DNA from: Shewanella sp.
GTDB lineage: Bacteria > Pseudomonadota > Gammaproteobacteria > Enterobacterales > Shewanellaceae
NCBI GenBank assembly: GCA_004195335.1
Contig: SDWK01000828.1
Coordinates: forward strand, 1 to 5,030
Length of the DNA stretch: 5,030 bases
Reading direction: 5' to 3'
The notes under the pieces were generated by a model that saw only the letters and a program-made list of their open reading frames with translations, was not told the origin of the DNA and ran no database searches. Every line of letters starts with the position of its first letter. Within the stretch, counting starts at the first letter, position 1. The position numbers and the translations under genes are program-made. Positions 1 through 5,030 of this stretch are shown here, one piece after another.

Positions 1-338
1 AACGCCATCACTATTTTCTGTATAAACTCGGGGGCCCTATCACCTACATTAGAAGCAACATTAGTGCTTACATTCGCACCAGTATTTGAAGCTTCAGATA
101 GCGGCTCGGTCAGCTCTAAAATATTCAGTCCAAATACAAACCAGTCACCGACATTTTGGGTCGAAATCTGCACCGCAACTAACAGACGCAGCAAGGCCAA
201 TACCGTTGTGACTCTTTGTAGGCTGAAGGCTCTTTGCAGGCTGAAGGCTCTCTCTACACTGAGGGTTCCTTTCTCGCTGAAGGCTCTTTGTTCGCTATAG
301 GCATTTTGTTCATTAACATTTTGATTTAACTTGTTCAT
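1..338 (-). CDS. Partial ORF of unknown function, second gene of the HlyD operon; N-terminal hexapeptide repeats
   Basis: An open frame of 112 complete codons begins with ATG at 338-336 and has no stop before the window edge, so the C-terminal part is missing. The start is supported by AGGGAG six bases upstream and by its place 14 bases after the stop of the HlyD-type gene, which implies translation from the same mRNA. Residues 2-43 are hydrophilic and made of consecutive six-residue units (NKLNQN, VNEQNA, YSEQRA, FSEKGT, LSVERA, FSLQRA, FSLQRV). A moderately hydrophobic stretch follows at about residues 44-59 (VTTVLALLRLLVAVQI), then a Ser/Thr/Asn-rich part. I do not recognise the family. 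The N-terminus does not look like a typical FtsX/MacB permease. Since HlyD-type adaptors are usually encoded beside their transporter or regulator, a membrane or signalling component is possible, but this is only inferred from context. Confidence 0.7.
   Translation of the reverse strand, partial: MNKLNQNVNEQNAYSEQRAFSEKGTLSVERAFSLQRAFSLQRVTTVLALLRLLVAVQISTQNVGDWFVFGLNILELTEPLSEASNTGANVSTNVASNVGDRAPEFIQKIVMA
212..319 (-). repeat. 18-bp in-frame tandem repeat (about six degenerate units)
   Basis: Read on the plus strand, 18-bp units begin at 212, 230, 248, 266, 284 and 302. The units at 212 and 230 differ at a single base (ctctttgtaggctgaagg against ctctttgcaggctgaagg). The unit at 284 is close to them, those at 248 and 266 are diverged, and that at 302 is weakest. 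Because 18 is a multiple of three the array stays in frame and encodes the hexads ending FSLQRA-FSLQRV at the N-terminus of the left-edge ORF. The near-identity of two units suggests recent slippage or unequal exchange. Confidence 0.85.
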
Positions 339-352
339 CTTGATCTCCCTGA

Positions 353-1618
353 CTAGCGAACGAGGACCTGTTCAGCACTCTTGAAAGGCGCGATGCTGGA
401 TATCACCCAAACATCCCCCACCTTGCCACCCTGTAATACTTCGATATGACTCATGCTACGAGCACCGAGTTGAATTGAACTCTGCTGTGCAATGTCACCG
501 TTCATGGCGTAGACCTCTCGGGCACCACCGCTGGAGACAAATGCACCGCGTTTAACCATCAACACATTAGGTCTGTTTTCCAATAATACCCGCGCCGACA
601 ACCTTTGGTTTTGACGAAGATGAAGACGATCATCTTGTTCGAATCGCACTCGGGCAGTCACTTCTCTGTTTCTCACTTCTGGCGAAATCGATGACAGCTC
701 TCCCACCAAACTCAGGGCCCCGAAACTCAGCTCAACCTTCATACCCAATCCCAGCTCATCGGCATAAGACTCAGGGACTGCGAGCTCTGCCTCGAAGGCA
801 CTCAAATCGACGACGGTCAAAATTGGCTGACTCTGAGCAATACGTGCTTTCTGCTCCGTTAACCAGTTGCCAATAATGCCACCCACTGGCGCCTTGATGC
901 TTAAGGCTGCGACCTGACGCTCAAGCTCTGTCACCACTAATGCCTGACGGTTGACCTCTGAGCGCTTATTCTGGATCTCGAAAGTGAGCGTGTCTTTCAT
1001 CAGCTCGGCTTCCTGCTTTGCATGAGCCGACAGCAACTTGGCCTTATAGAGGTCGTCTTTGCCTTTCTCAAAGTCTATCTTGGAGATAAGCTTGTTAAGG
1101 ATAAGCTCATCACCACGACGACTCTCTCGATCGGCGGCGGAAAGGTCGACCTTAGCCATATCGATAGTCTGTTGTGCTTTGAGTTGTTGGCGGCGGGCAT
1201 CGAGGCGAGCACGTTCTAATGCGCTCTTCATTCCCTCTAACAGGGCTTCTTGTTGCTTTAAGCTATTGGTGAGTTTGTGGCTTTCGATAGTCGCAACCAC
1301 ATCACCCTTTTCGACGCGGTCACCGGGTTTAGCCAGCAATGTGACCGTACCTTGATCGCTGCTATAAAGGATAGGGGCATTGGCCGCTACAATTTTACCC
1401 GTAGTGGCGATATCACGTGTAAGTGTTCCTCGCTCTAAAGTGGCAAACCTGAGATCACCTCGGCTAATGGACTCACTAATTTGGCTACCATTAACGCTTG
1501 ACCAAACCAGTCCAGATACCAGCAAAACAGCGCCACCCACCAGCAGAGGCCATTTCAACTTTCTTTTCAGACTCACCTCTATTACCGTGTCTTGTCCGCT
1601 CGTATCCTGAATCATCAT
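353..1618 (-). CDS. HlyD/MacA-family periplasmic adaptor (membrane fusion) protein of an efflux system
   Basis: This 421-residue protein should link an inner-membrane transporter to an outer-membrane channel across the periplasm. It has a short cytoplasmic tail ending in KRKLKW, one membrane anchor at about residues 24-43, and a first lipoyl half-motif near 86-113 (GTVTLLAKPGDRVEKGDVVATIES). A long charged alpha-helical hairpin follows at about 114-235, rich in Lys, Glu, Gln, Leu and Ala. The second lipoyl half is near 240-270 (ALSIKAPVGGIIGNW), followed by beta-barrel and membrane-proximal regions. Length and domain order fit the family. The frame opens with two ATGs, at 1618 and 1615. AGGG lies 4 bases before the first and 7 before the second, so the second may be the true start. 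It leads an operon with the ORF 14 bases downstream and sits behind a probable sigma-54 promoter. The substrate cannot be told from sequence. An ABC exporter partner is more likely than an RND pump, but the partner is not in view. Confidence 0.93.
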   Translation of the reverse strand: MMIQDTSGQDTVIEVSLKRKLKWPLLVGGAVLLVSGLVWSSVNGSQISESISRGDLRFATLERGTLTRDIATTGKIVAANAPILYSSDQGTVTLLAKPGDRVEKGDVVATIESHKLTNSLKQQEALLEGMKSALERARLDARRQQLKAQQTIDMAKVDLSAADRESRRGDELILNKLISKIDFEKGKDDLYKAKLLSAHAKQEAELMKDTLTFEIQNKRSEVNRQALVVTELERQVAALSIKAPVGGIIGNWLTEQKARIAQSQPILTVVDLSAFEAELAVPESYADELGLGMKVELSFGALSLVGELSSISPEVRNREVTARVRFEQDDRLHLRQNQRLSARVLLENRPNVLMVKRGAFVSSGGAREVYAMNGDIAQQSSIQLGARSMSHIEVLQGGKVGDVWVISSIAPFKSAEQVLVR

Positions 1619-1679
1619 CTATCCCTAACTGTCCGTTTGGTCACTACTGCTAAAATAGCGTTGAATTAACACTTACATT

Positions 1680-1694
1680 ACAAATAGCATGCCA
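1680..1694 (-). promoter_or_regulatory. Probable sigma-54 (-24/-12) promoter of the HlyD-type operon
   Basis: The minus strand reads TGGCAT (1694-1689), five bases (GCTAT), then TTGT (1683-1680). The consensus is TGGCAC-N5-TTGC. There are two mismatches, both C to T, and the spacing is exact. The GG pair of the -24 element is intact, while the -12 GC is GT, which may weaken the promoter. Transcription would start near 1668, giving a leader of about 50 nt. The enhancer-like sites and IHF match upstream lie at the distances expected for this promoter class. Confidence 0.65.
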
Positions 1695-1713
1695 AAAACA
1701 ACTAACGCATTAG

Positions 1714-1726
1714 CATCAATAACTTA
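1714..1726. promoter_or_regulatory. Probable IHF binding site between enhancer sites and sigma-54 promoter
   Basis: The plus-strand sequence CATCAATAACTTA matches the IHF consensus WATCAANNNNTTR at every defined position except the first. It lies about 45-60 bp upstream of the predicted start, between the -24 element and the TGTCCG cluster. That is where IHF commonly bends DNA at sigma-54 promoters so that an activator can reach the polymerase. The surrounding DNA is AT-rich, so a chance match is possible; the placement is the main support. Confidence 0.5.
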
Positions 1727-1757
1727 TAAGTTAACGGTTAATTTCAGACAACAGAAA

Positions 1758-1836
1758 GTGTCCGCGGACACAGGGGGGAAGTGTCCGATTTAAGGAAAAG
1801 ATGTCCGATATAGGGAAAGTGTCCGGTTTTAGGACA
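1758..1836. promoter_or_regulatory. Cluster of four TGTCCG sites, probable enhancer (UAS) for an NtrC-family activator
   Basis: TGTCCG occurs four times in the same orientation, beginning at 1759, 1782, 1802 and 1820, so spacings are 23, 20 and 18 bp. The first is part of a perfect 14-bp palindrome, GTGTCCGCGGACAC (1758-1771). The other three share a 17-bp form: TGTCCGATTTAAGGAAA, TGTCCGATATAGGGAAA and TGTCCGGTTTTAGGACA. The last is an inverted repeat, TGTCC-N7-GGACA. The cluster lies about 90-168 bp upstream of the predicted start, typical for sigma-54 enhancers. Which activator binds is unknown. The E. coli GlrR site (TGTC-N10-GACA) is similar in its half-sites but differs in spacing. Confidence 0.65.
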
Positions 1837-1862
1837 AGGGAGTGTAAAGGGCGGAGGTCCTA

Positions 1863-1889
1863 GGCCCTAGGAGCTAGACTCCTGAGCCC
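1863..1889. terminator. Imperfect hairpin just after the second YeeE-half gene; possible weak terminator
   Basis: Ten bases past the TAA of the upstream gene, arms 1863-1873 and 1879-1889 can pair around a five-base loop. The inner five pairs (AGGAG/CTCCT) are perfect, and the outer arm adds three Watson-Crick pairs and one G-U pair with two mismatches. No run of T follows on the minus strand, so intrinsic termination would be inefficient. It may protect the 3' end of the mRNA instead. Confidence 0.3.
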
Positions 1890-1898
1890 TGACAATTG

Positions 1899-2450
1899 TT
1901 AACTAGCCTTAACCGTATCGAGTTGGCCTGACTTGAGCAGCATACCGATATAGAGACCAAACAACATGGCCAATACAAACAGGCCCAGACTGAGATCTAA
2001 ACTCGCGATGTTGACAATAGCCGGACCCGGACAGATCCCCACCATCCCCCAGCCAAGACCAAAAAGACTTGCCCCTAAGATCAGCTGACTGTCTAAGGTT
2101 TTCTTTTCGGGCAAGTGATACTTAGTATCACATACTGGCGCAAGGCTGGCGCTAAGGCGAGGCTTAACCACCGTATAAAACAGTGACATATATACGGCCA
2201 ACGCACCAGTCATCACCACCATAAGCGATGGGTCCCAGGTACCATTTGCGATCCGGCTGACATCCAAAAACCCTATCACCTTGGCAGGGTCTGCGAGACC
2301 AGACACTAACAAGCCGGTGCCAAATAGCACACCACAGAATAGTGCTATAACTTTTCTCTTTATAGAATTGGTTCTCTTTATGGCGCTAGTTTTCTTTATG
2401 ACAGAGGTTTTCTTCATTGAACGGTCCATTATCCTTTTATTATTCATCAC
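1899..2450 (-). CDS. YeeE/YedE-type sulfur transporter, second half (DUF6691-like membrane protein) with N-terminal repeat extension
   Basis: This is the second of two adjacent small membrane proteins that together correspond to a split YeeE/YedE transporter, a family that includes the thiosulfate importer TsuA and the paired PmpA/PmpB proteins. Four membrane segments are likely at about residues 34-52, 73-95, 123-141 and 149-172. The family motif GLGWGMVGICPGPA is at 131-144, with the conserved Cys at 140. Related proteins normally start close to the equivalent of KRKVIALFCG (31-40). Here about 30 extra residues precede it, including the hexads KKTSVI, KKTSAI and KRTNSI. The frame opens with GTG (2450) followed at once by ATG (2447). 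Only a weak GGGT precedes them, and no internal ATG has a well-spaced ribosome binding site. It lies 24 bp after its partner gene, so the two are probably co-transcribed and translated as a pair. Confidence 0.85.
   Translation of the reverse strand: MMNNKRIMDRSMKKTSVIKKTSAIKRTNSIKRKVIALFCGVLFGTGLLVSGLADPAKVIGFLDVSRIANGTWDPSLMVVMTGALAVYMSLFYTVVKPRLSASLAPVCDTKYHLPEKKTLDSQLILGASLFGLGWGMVGICPGPAIVNIASLDLSLGLFVLAMLFGLYIGMLLKSGQLDTVKAS
2352..2414 (-). repeat. 18-bp in-frame tandem repeat encoding a Lys/Thr/Ser-rich N-terminus
   Basis: Three and a half 18-bp units on the minus strand (2414-2397, 2396-2379, 2378-2361, partial 2360-2352) each begin AAGARAA and end ATA. They encode KKTSVI, KKTSAI, KRTNSI and KRK. 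The third-position and middle-codon differences indicate an older, partly diverged array. The product is a strongly basic cytoplasmic tail directly before the first membrane segment, which fits the positive-inside rule. Confidence 0.8.
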
Positions 2451-2474
2451 TACGATTACCCATCACTACGCCTA

Positions 2475-2948
2475 TCAGTGGATAAAGACCGCCGTACAGG
2501 CAGCAACAGCAATAAATACGCATGTCGCAACGATAGAGCGAACGGATACGCGGCCTATGCCACATATCCCATGTCCGCTGGTACAGCCACGTCCTAAGCT
2601 GCATCCCAATCCAACGAGGAGACCACCGATTAACAACATTGGCTGAGATACCGTATCAAACTCAAAAGCGGGTAAACCTAACTGCTCATATAGCAAGGCA
2701 TATACCACGCCCGTCAGTACTAATCCGGCGATGAAAAACCACTGCCAGCTGGGCCCAGTCTCATCGGTGTTGTCTGACGACTTTTCAGCGGTAAACTGTT
2801 CATCGGTAAGCTTTCCATCGCTAAACAATGCCGACGATAAGATACCGCTGATACCTGCGATACGCCCATTGAATATCATGAGTAAGATGGCAGACAAACC
2901 AATAAGTACACCACCACCAATTGCGGCTGAAAACGATGATAAATCCAA
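2475..2948 (-). CDS. YeeE/YedE-type sulfur transporter, first half (membrane protein)
   Basis: This 157-residue inner-membrane protein carries the sulfur-transport motif of YeeE/YedE proteins, LGCSLGRGCTSGHGICG at 114-130, with cysteines 116, 122 and 129. In the TsuA transporter, conserved cysteines are thought to pass thiosulfate along through contacts with the sulfur. Likely membrane segments are about 6-27, 70-88, 102-118 and 137-155. A hydrophilic loop at 43-69 (KLTDEQFTAEKSSDNTDETG) separates the first two. The protein is about half the length of a full YeeE, and the second half is encoded 24 bp downstream, an arrangement known from the PmpA/PmpB pair. The start is TTG at 2948, preceded by GAGGG at a seven-base spacing. 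Its position after the persulfide reductase gene supports a role in moving thiosulfate, persulfide or a related sulfur compound. The actual substrate and direction are inferred. Confidence 0.88.
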   Translation of the reverse strand: MDLSSFSAAIGGGVLIGLSAILLMIFNGRIAGISGILSSALFSDGKLTDEQFTAEKSSDNTDETGPSWQWFFIAGLVLTGVVYALLYEQLGLPAFEFDTVSQPMLLIGGLLVGLGCSLGRGCTSGHGICGIGRVSVRSIVATCVFIAVAACTAVFIH

Positions 2949-2960
2949 GACTATTCCCTC
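2949..2960 (-). promoter_or_regulatory. Ribosome binding site that selects a TTG start
   Basis: GAGGG (2960-2956) stands seven bases upstream of TTG at 2948-2946. No ATG or GTG in the same frame is equally well placed, and the encoded protein begins as expected for the family. The TTG start is therefore chosen. Confidence 0.65.
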
Positions 2961-3083
2961 AAGAGCTTAATATAGTGACCCTAGATACATTCTCATGGCC
3001 ACTCTTCGGTAAGACTAAACAAACTCACCTTACTAAGAGCAACACCATAAGCTCACTAAGATAAGTTCAACAATAACAAACAG

Positions 3084-4736
3084 CTAGAATTTGGCGTTAA
3101 CCGCCTGATAGGTCTTATAACCACCGGTGAGGTTTTTCGCTGTAAACCCATGATTAACCAACATACGATAGGCCACATGGCCGCGTAATCCGACTTGGCA
3201 GATAATCAGGATCTCCTTGTCTTTTGGCAGTTCGTCGAGGCGCCCTCTAAGCTGATCCACGGGAATGTTTATCGTCCCCTCAACCGAACCGAATTTGTCT
3301 AGCTCGCCGGGATTTCTGACATCGAGCAGAATTTGCTGATCAGTTACGGCATCGATATCGGCCGAGTGGCACAGACGGGTCTCCCCTTTCAAGCAATTGG
3401 ATGCGACAAATCCCGCCTGATTCAACACATCTTTCGCCGAACCAAAAGGTGGCGCATAGGTCAGCTCCATCTCTTGCATATCGTACACGGTAAGCTCCGC
3501 CCTGATAGCCACGGCGAGTACATCGATTCGCTTATCGATACCATCGCGGCCAATGGCTTGAGCGCCCAAAATAGTGCCGTCATCGGTACTAAATAGCAGC
3601 TTCAGCGACACAGGATGTGCGCCGGGGAAATAACTGGCATGACTCGCGCCGTGCACATAAATCTTCTCAAATGGGATCTCGCTGCGCAGCAGACGCTTCT
3701 CATTGAGTCCGGTACTGGCAACGGCTAAATCGAATACCCGGCAAATTGCGGTGCCTTGGGTTCGGTTATAGCTATCATTTGCACCGAAGATATTGTTCGC
3801 GGCAATTCGGCCTTGACGGTTAGCGGGGCCAGCTAATGGGATCAATGCCTTCTCACCGGTAAGGAAATCAAACTCCTCAACCGCGTCGCCCACAGCGTAG
3901 ATGGAGGCGTCGCTGGTTCGCATCTGTTCATCGACAACAATACCGCCCAGCTCGCCAATGGCCAGGCCAGCATTGACTGCCAAGGAGATTTCCGGCTTCA
4001 CCCCCACCGCAGAGATTAATAGCCCAGTATCTAAAGACTCGCCGTTACTCAAGAAGAGTGTCAAGCCAGAACCCACCTGTTCGACACTGCTCAAGCCGCA
4101 GTTCAAACGCAGATCGATGCCCTTATCGACAATCGTCTGGTGCAGCATATTCGCCATCTCAATATCAACTGGTGCCATCACTTGAGGCGACATCTCCAAC
4201 AAGGTCACATCGATGTTCAGTTCATCGAGTGCCTCCATCATCTCCAGACCGATAAAGCCCCCGCCGACAACGGTGGCATGAACTGGTGCCGTCTGCTTAA
4301 TCAAGCTTAAGATCCTGTCCATATCGGGAATGTTTCGTAATGAAAACGTCAGCGGAGTATCCAGGCCCGGGATTGGCGGCACCACAGGCGCAGCTCCCGG
4401 AGAGAGCACTAAGGCATCATAATTTTCTTGATACTGCTCACCGGAAACATGATTTTGTATGCTAACGGTTTTAGCCACTCTGTCGATGCCTATAACCTCT
4501 TGGCGCACACGCACATCGACATTAAAGCGGGACTTGAAACTCTGAGGCGTCTGAAGAATAAGGGCATTTCTGTCGGCTATTTCACCACTGATATGGTAGG
4601 GCAATCCACAGTTGGCAAAGGAGACGAACTCACCACGTTCAAACATGATAATTTCAGCTTCTTCATTTAATCGTCTGGCGCGCGCAGCCGCAGAGGCTCC
4701 TCCGGCAACACCACCAATAATCAGTAATTTCTTCAT
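3084..4736 (-). CDS. npsr: FAD-dependent CoA-disulfide/persulfide reductase with C-terminal rhodanese domain (Npsr-like)
   Basis: This 550-residue cytoplasmic flavoenzyme should use NAD(P)H to reduce CoA persulfide, polysulfide or CoA disulfide. Near the N-terminus is the FAD-binding motif GGVAGGASAA (8-17), followed by the redox cysteine in SFANCGLPYH (Cys43). The NAD(P)H-binding motif VVGGGFIGLE is at 156-165 and the second FAD motif YAVGDA at 280-285. The dimerisation domain ends in YAPPFGSAKD (428-437 region), which carries the conserved Tyr of CoA-disulfide reductases. The rhodanese domain spans about 460-550, with active-site loop CQVGLRG and Cys513. This fusion matches the NADH-dependent persulfide reductase described from Shewanella loihica, where the rhodanese cysteine is thought to hand sulfane sulfur to the reductase site. 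Start: ATG with AGGG six bases upstream. All key residues are present, with no sign of damage. It is followed by the two-part YeeE transporter, making a sulfane-sulfur module. Whether the cell uses it for sulfur respiration or for persulfide detoxification cannot be told here. Confidence 0.95.
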   Translation of the reverse strand: MKKLLIIGGVAGGASAAARARRLNEEAEIIMFERGEFVSFANCGLPYHISGEIADRNALILQTPQSFKSRFNVDVRVRQEVIGIDRVAKTVSIQNHVSGEQYQENYDALVLSPGAAPVVPPIPGLDTPLTFSLRNIPDMDRILSLIKQTAPVHATVVGGGFIGLEMMEALDELNIDVTLLEMSPQVMAPVDIEMANMLHQTIVDKGIDLRLNCGLSSVEQVGSGLTLFLSNGESLDTGLLISAVGVKPEISLAVNAGLAIGELGGIVVDEQMRTSDASIYAVGDAVEEFDFLTGEKALIPLAGPANRQGRIAANNIFGANDSYNRTQGTAICRVFDLAVASTGLNEKRLLRSEIPFEKIYVHGASHASYFPGAHPVSLKLLFSTDDGTILGAQAIGRDGIDKRIDVLAVAIRAELTVYDMQEMELTYAPPFGSAKDVLNQAGFVASNCLKGETRLCHSADIDAVTDQQILLDVRNPGELDKFGSVEGTINIPVDQLRGRLDELPKDKEILIICQVGLRGHVAYRMLVNHGFTAKNLTGGYKTYQAVNAKF

Positions 4737-4750
4737 ACTTAACCCTAATA

Positions 4751-4776
4751 CCGCAACAAGCCAAATTTATGTGCGG
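4751..4776 (-). other. Small inverted repeat in the leader of the reductase gene
   Basis: CCGCA (minus 4776-4772) can pair with TGCGG (4755-4751), and two further pairs are possible with one bulged base. This makes a short hairpin 14 bases before the ATG. The stem is short and the loop AT-rich, so an RNA-level role is speculative. Confidence 0.25.
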
Positions 4777-4796
4777 CCTAGTTTATTACATCGCTA

Positions 4797-4825
4797 AGTA
4801 TATGAGAATTTATTTCATTAGAAAA
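4797..4825 (-). promoter_or_regulatory. Candidate sigma-70 promoter for the reductase gene
   Basis: On the minus strand, TATACT (4802-4797) matches five of six bases of the -10 consensus. The AT-rich tract upstream contains only a poor -35 (TTTTCT at 17 bp spacing). Transcription would begin near 4790 and leave a leader of about 54 nt. Because the -35 is weak, the promoter may need an activator or may be wrongly placed. Confidence 0.3.
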
Positions 4826-4896
4826 AACTAAGGGAAGTGTAAAAAAGTGATCAAGGGCAAATAATCCAGCTTCGACATGGAAAATTTGACCCACAT

Positions 4897-5012
4897 TCAA
4901 AATGTCTGAAAGAAGATACCGAACGAGCAGAAGAAGATGACAACAAACCAAATCTTCGCGGTCAAAATGCCTGAAAGAAGATACCGAACGAGCAGAAGAT
5001 AGCCACAAACCA
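4897..5012. repeat. Imperfect tandem duplication, 65-bp period, in non-coding DNA
   Basis: Plus-strand copies at 4897-4950 and 4962-5012 share 36 of their first 37 bases, both starting tcaaaatg and running through gataccgaacgagcag. After that, the first copy has three extra bases and the copies diverge slightly until the shared acaaacca. An 11-bp spacer separates them. The period is not a multiple of three, so no single reading frame reads both copies alike; each gives only tiny ORFs. The surrounding stretch 4737-5030 holds no gene I can support. The repeat could be a remnant of a mobile or interspersed element, or a local duplication. Confidence 0.85.
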
Positions 5013-5030
5013 TGACATAAAGCGCAATCG

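Noticed and set aside
64..300. A 78-codon plus-strand frame at the left edge
   Set aside because: It is antisense to the minus-strand ORF 1-338, which has a good ribosome binding site and operon spacing. Its repeated SLKAL-like residues only mirror the 18-bp repeat.
2281..2646. A 121-codon plus-strand frame across the two transporter genes
   Set aside because: It overlaps two minus-strand genes with clear family motifs and has no recognisable domain of its own.
3029..3060. Possible hairpin (GAGC/GCTC with outer CTTA/TAAG) between the reductase and transporter genes
   Set aside because: Only four-base stems broken by unequal internal loops and no T-tract, so it is not a credible terminator. 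The rest of 2961-3083 shows only weak -10-like sequences such as TATATT without a matching -35.
4902..5002. Two tiny plus-strand ORFs inside the duplicated copies, MSERRYRTSRRR and MPERRYRTSRR
   Set aside because: Their similarity is explained by the DNA duplication. They are 11-12 codons, with no Shine-Dalgarno sequence, so coding is unsupported.
4778..5008. A 76-codon minus-strand frame upstream of the reductase gene
   Set aside because: It runs through the 65-bp-period duplication, whose two copies are read in different frames. Its composition is unlike a normal protein and no ribosome binding site or known family was seen.

Overview
The window reads like a marine gammaproteobacterium, most likely Shewanella. 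This is a judgement from protein character, and no database was searched. The main support is a CoA-disulfide-reductase/rhodanese fusion of the type characterised from Shewanella loihica (Npsr), next to split YeeE/YedE proteins. All five coding regions lie on the minus strand, so the window is read from right to left.

Right end (about 4737-5030): no convincing gene. It holds an imperfect tandem duplication (65-bp period) and a probable leader and promoter for the reductase gene. Next (3084-4736) is a 550-residue FAD/NAD(P)H-dependent persulfide/CoA-disulfide reductase with a C-terminal rhodanese domain. After 135 bp come two small membrane-protein genes (2475-2948 and 1899-2450) that together form a split YeeE/YedE-type sulfur-compound transporter. 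These three genes make a plausible sulfane-sulfur module: transport of a sulfur species across the inner membrane, and reduction of persulfide or polysulfide in the cytoplasm.

A 280-bp intergenic region (1619-1898) separates this module from a second operon. It carries what looks like a full sigma-54 enhancer-dependent promoter on the minus strand: four clustered TGTCCG sites (1758-1836), a good IHF match (1714-1726), a -24/-12 element (1680-1694), and a leader of about 50 nt. It drives a 421-residue HlyD/MacA-type periplasmic adaptor (353-1618). Fourteen bases after that gene comes an ORF with a good ribosome binding site that runs off the left edge (1-338). The second product is not recognised. 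The layout suggests an inducible export system controlled by an NtrC-family activator, but the remaining transporter and regulator genes would lie outside the window.

The most unusual signals are the organised sigma-54 control region, and in-frame 18-bp (six-residue) tandem repeats at the N-termini of two unrelated proteins (the left-edge ORF and the second YeeE half). The 65-bp-period duplication upstream of the reductase is a third tandem duplication. No RNA gene, CRISPR array or intact insertion sequence was seen.
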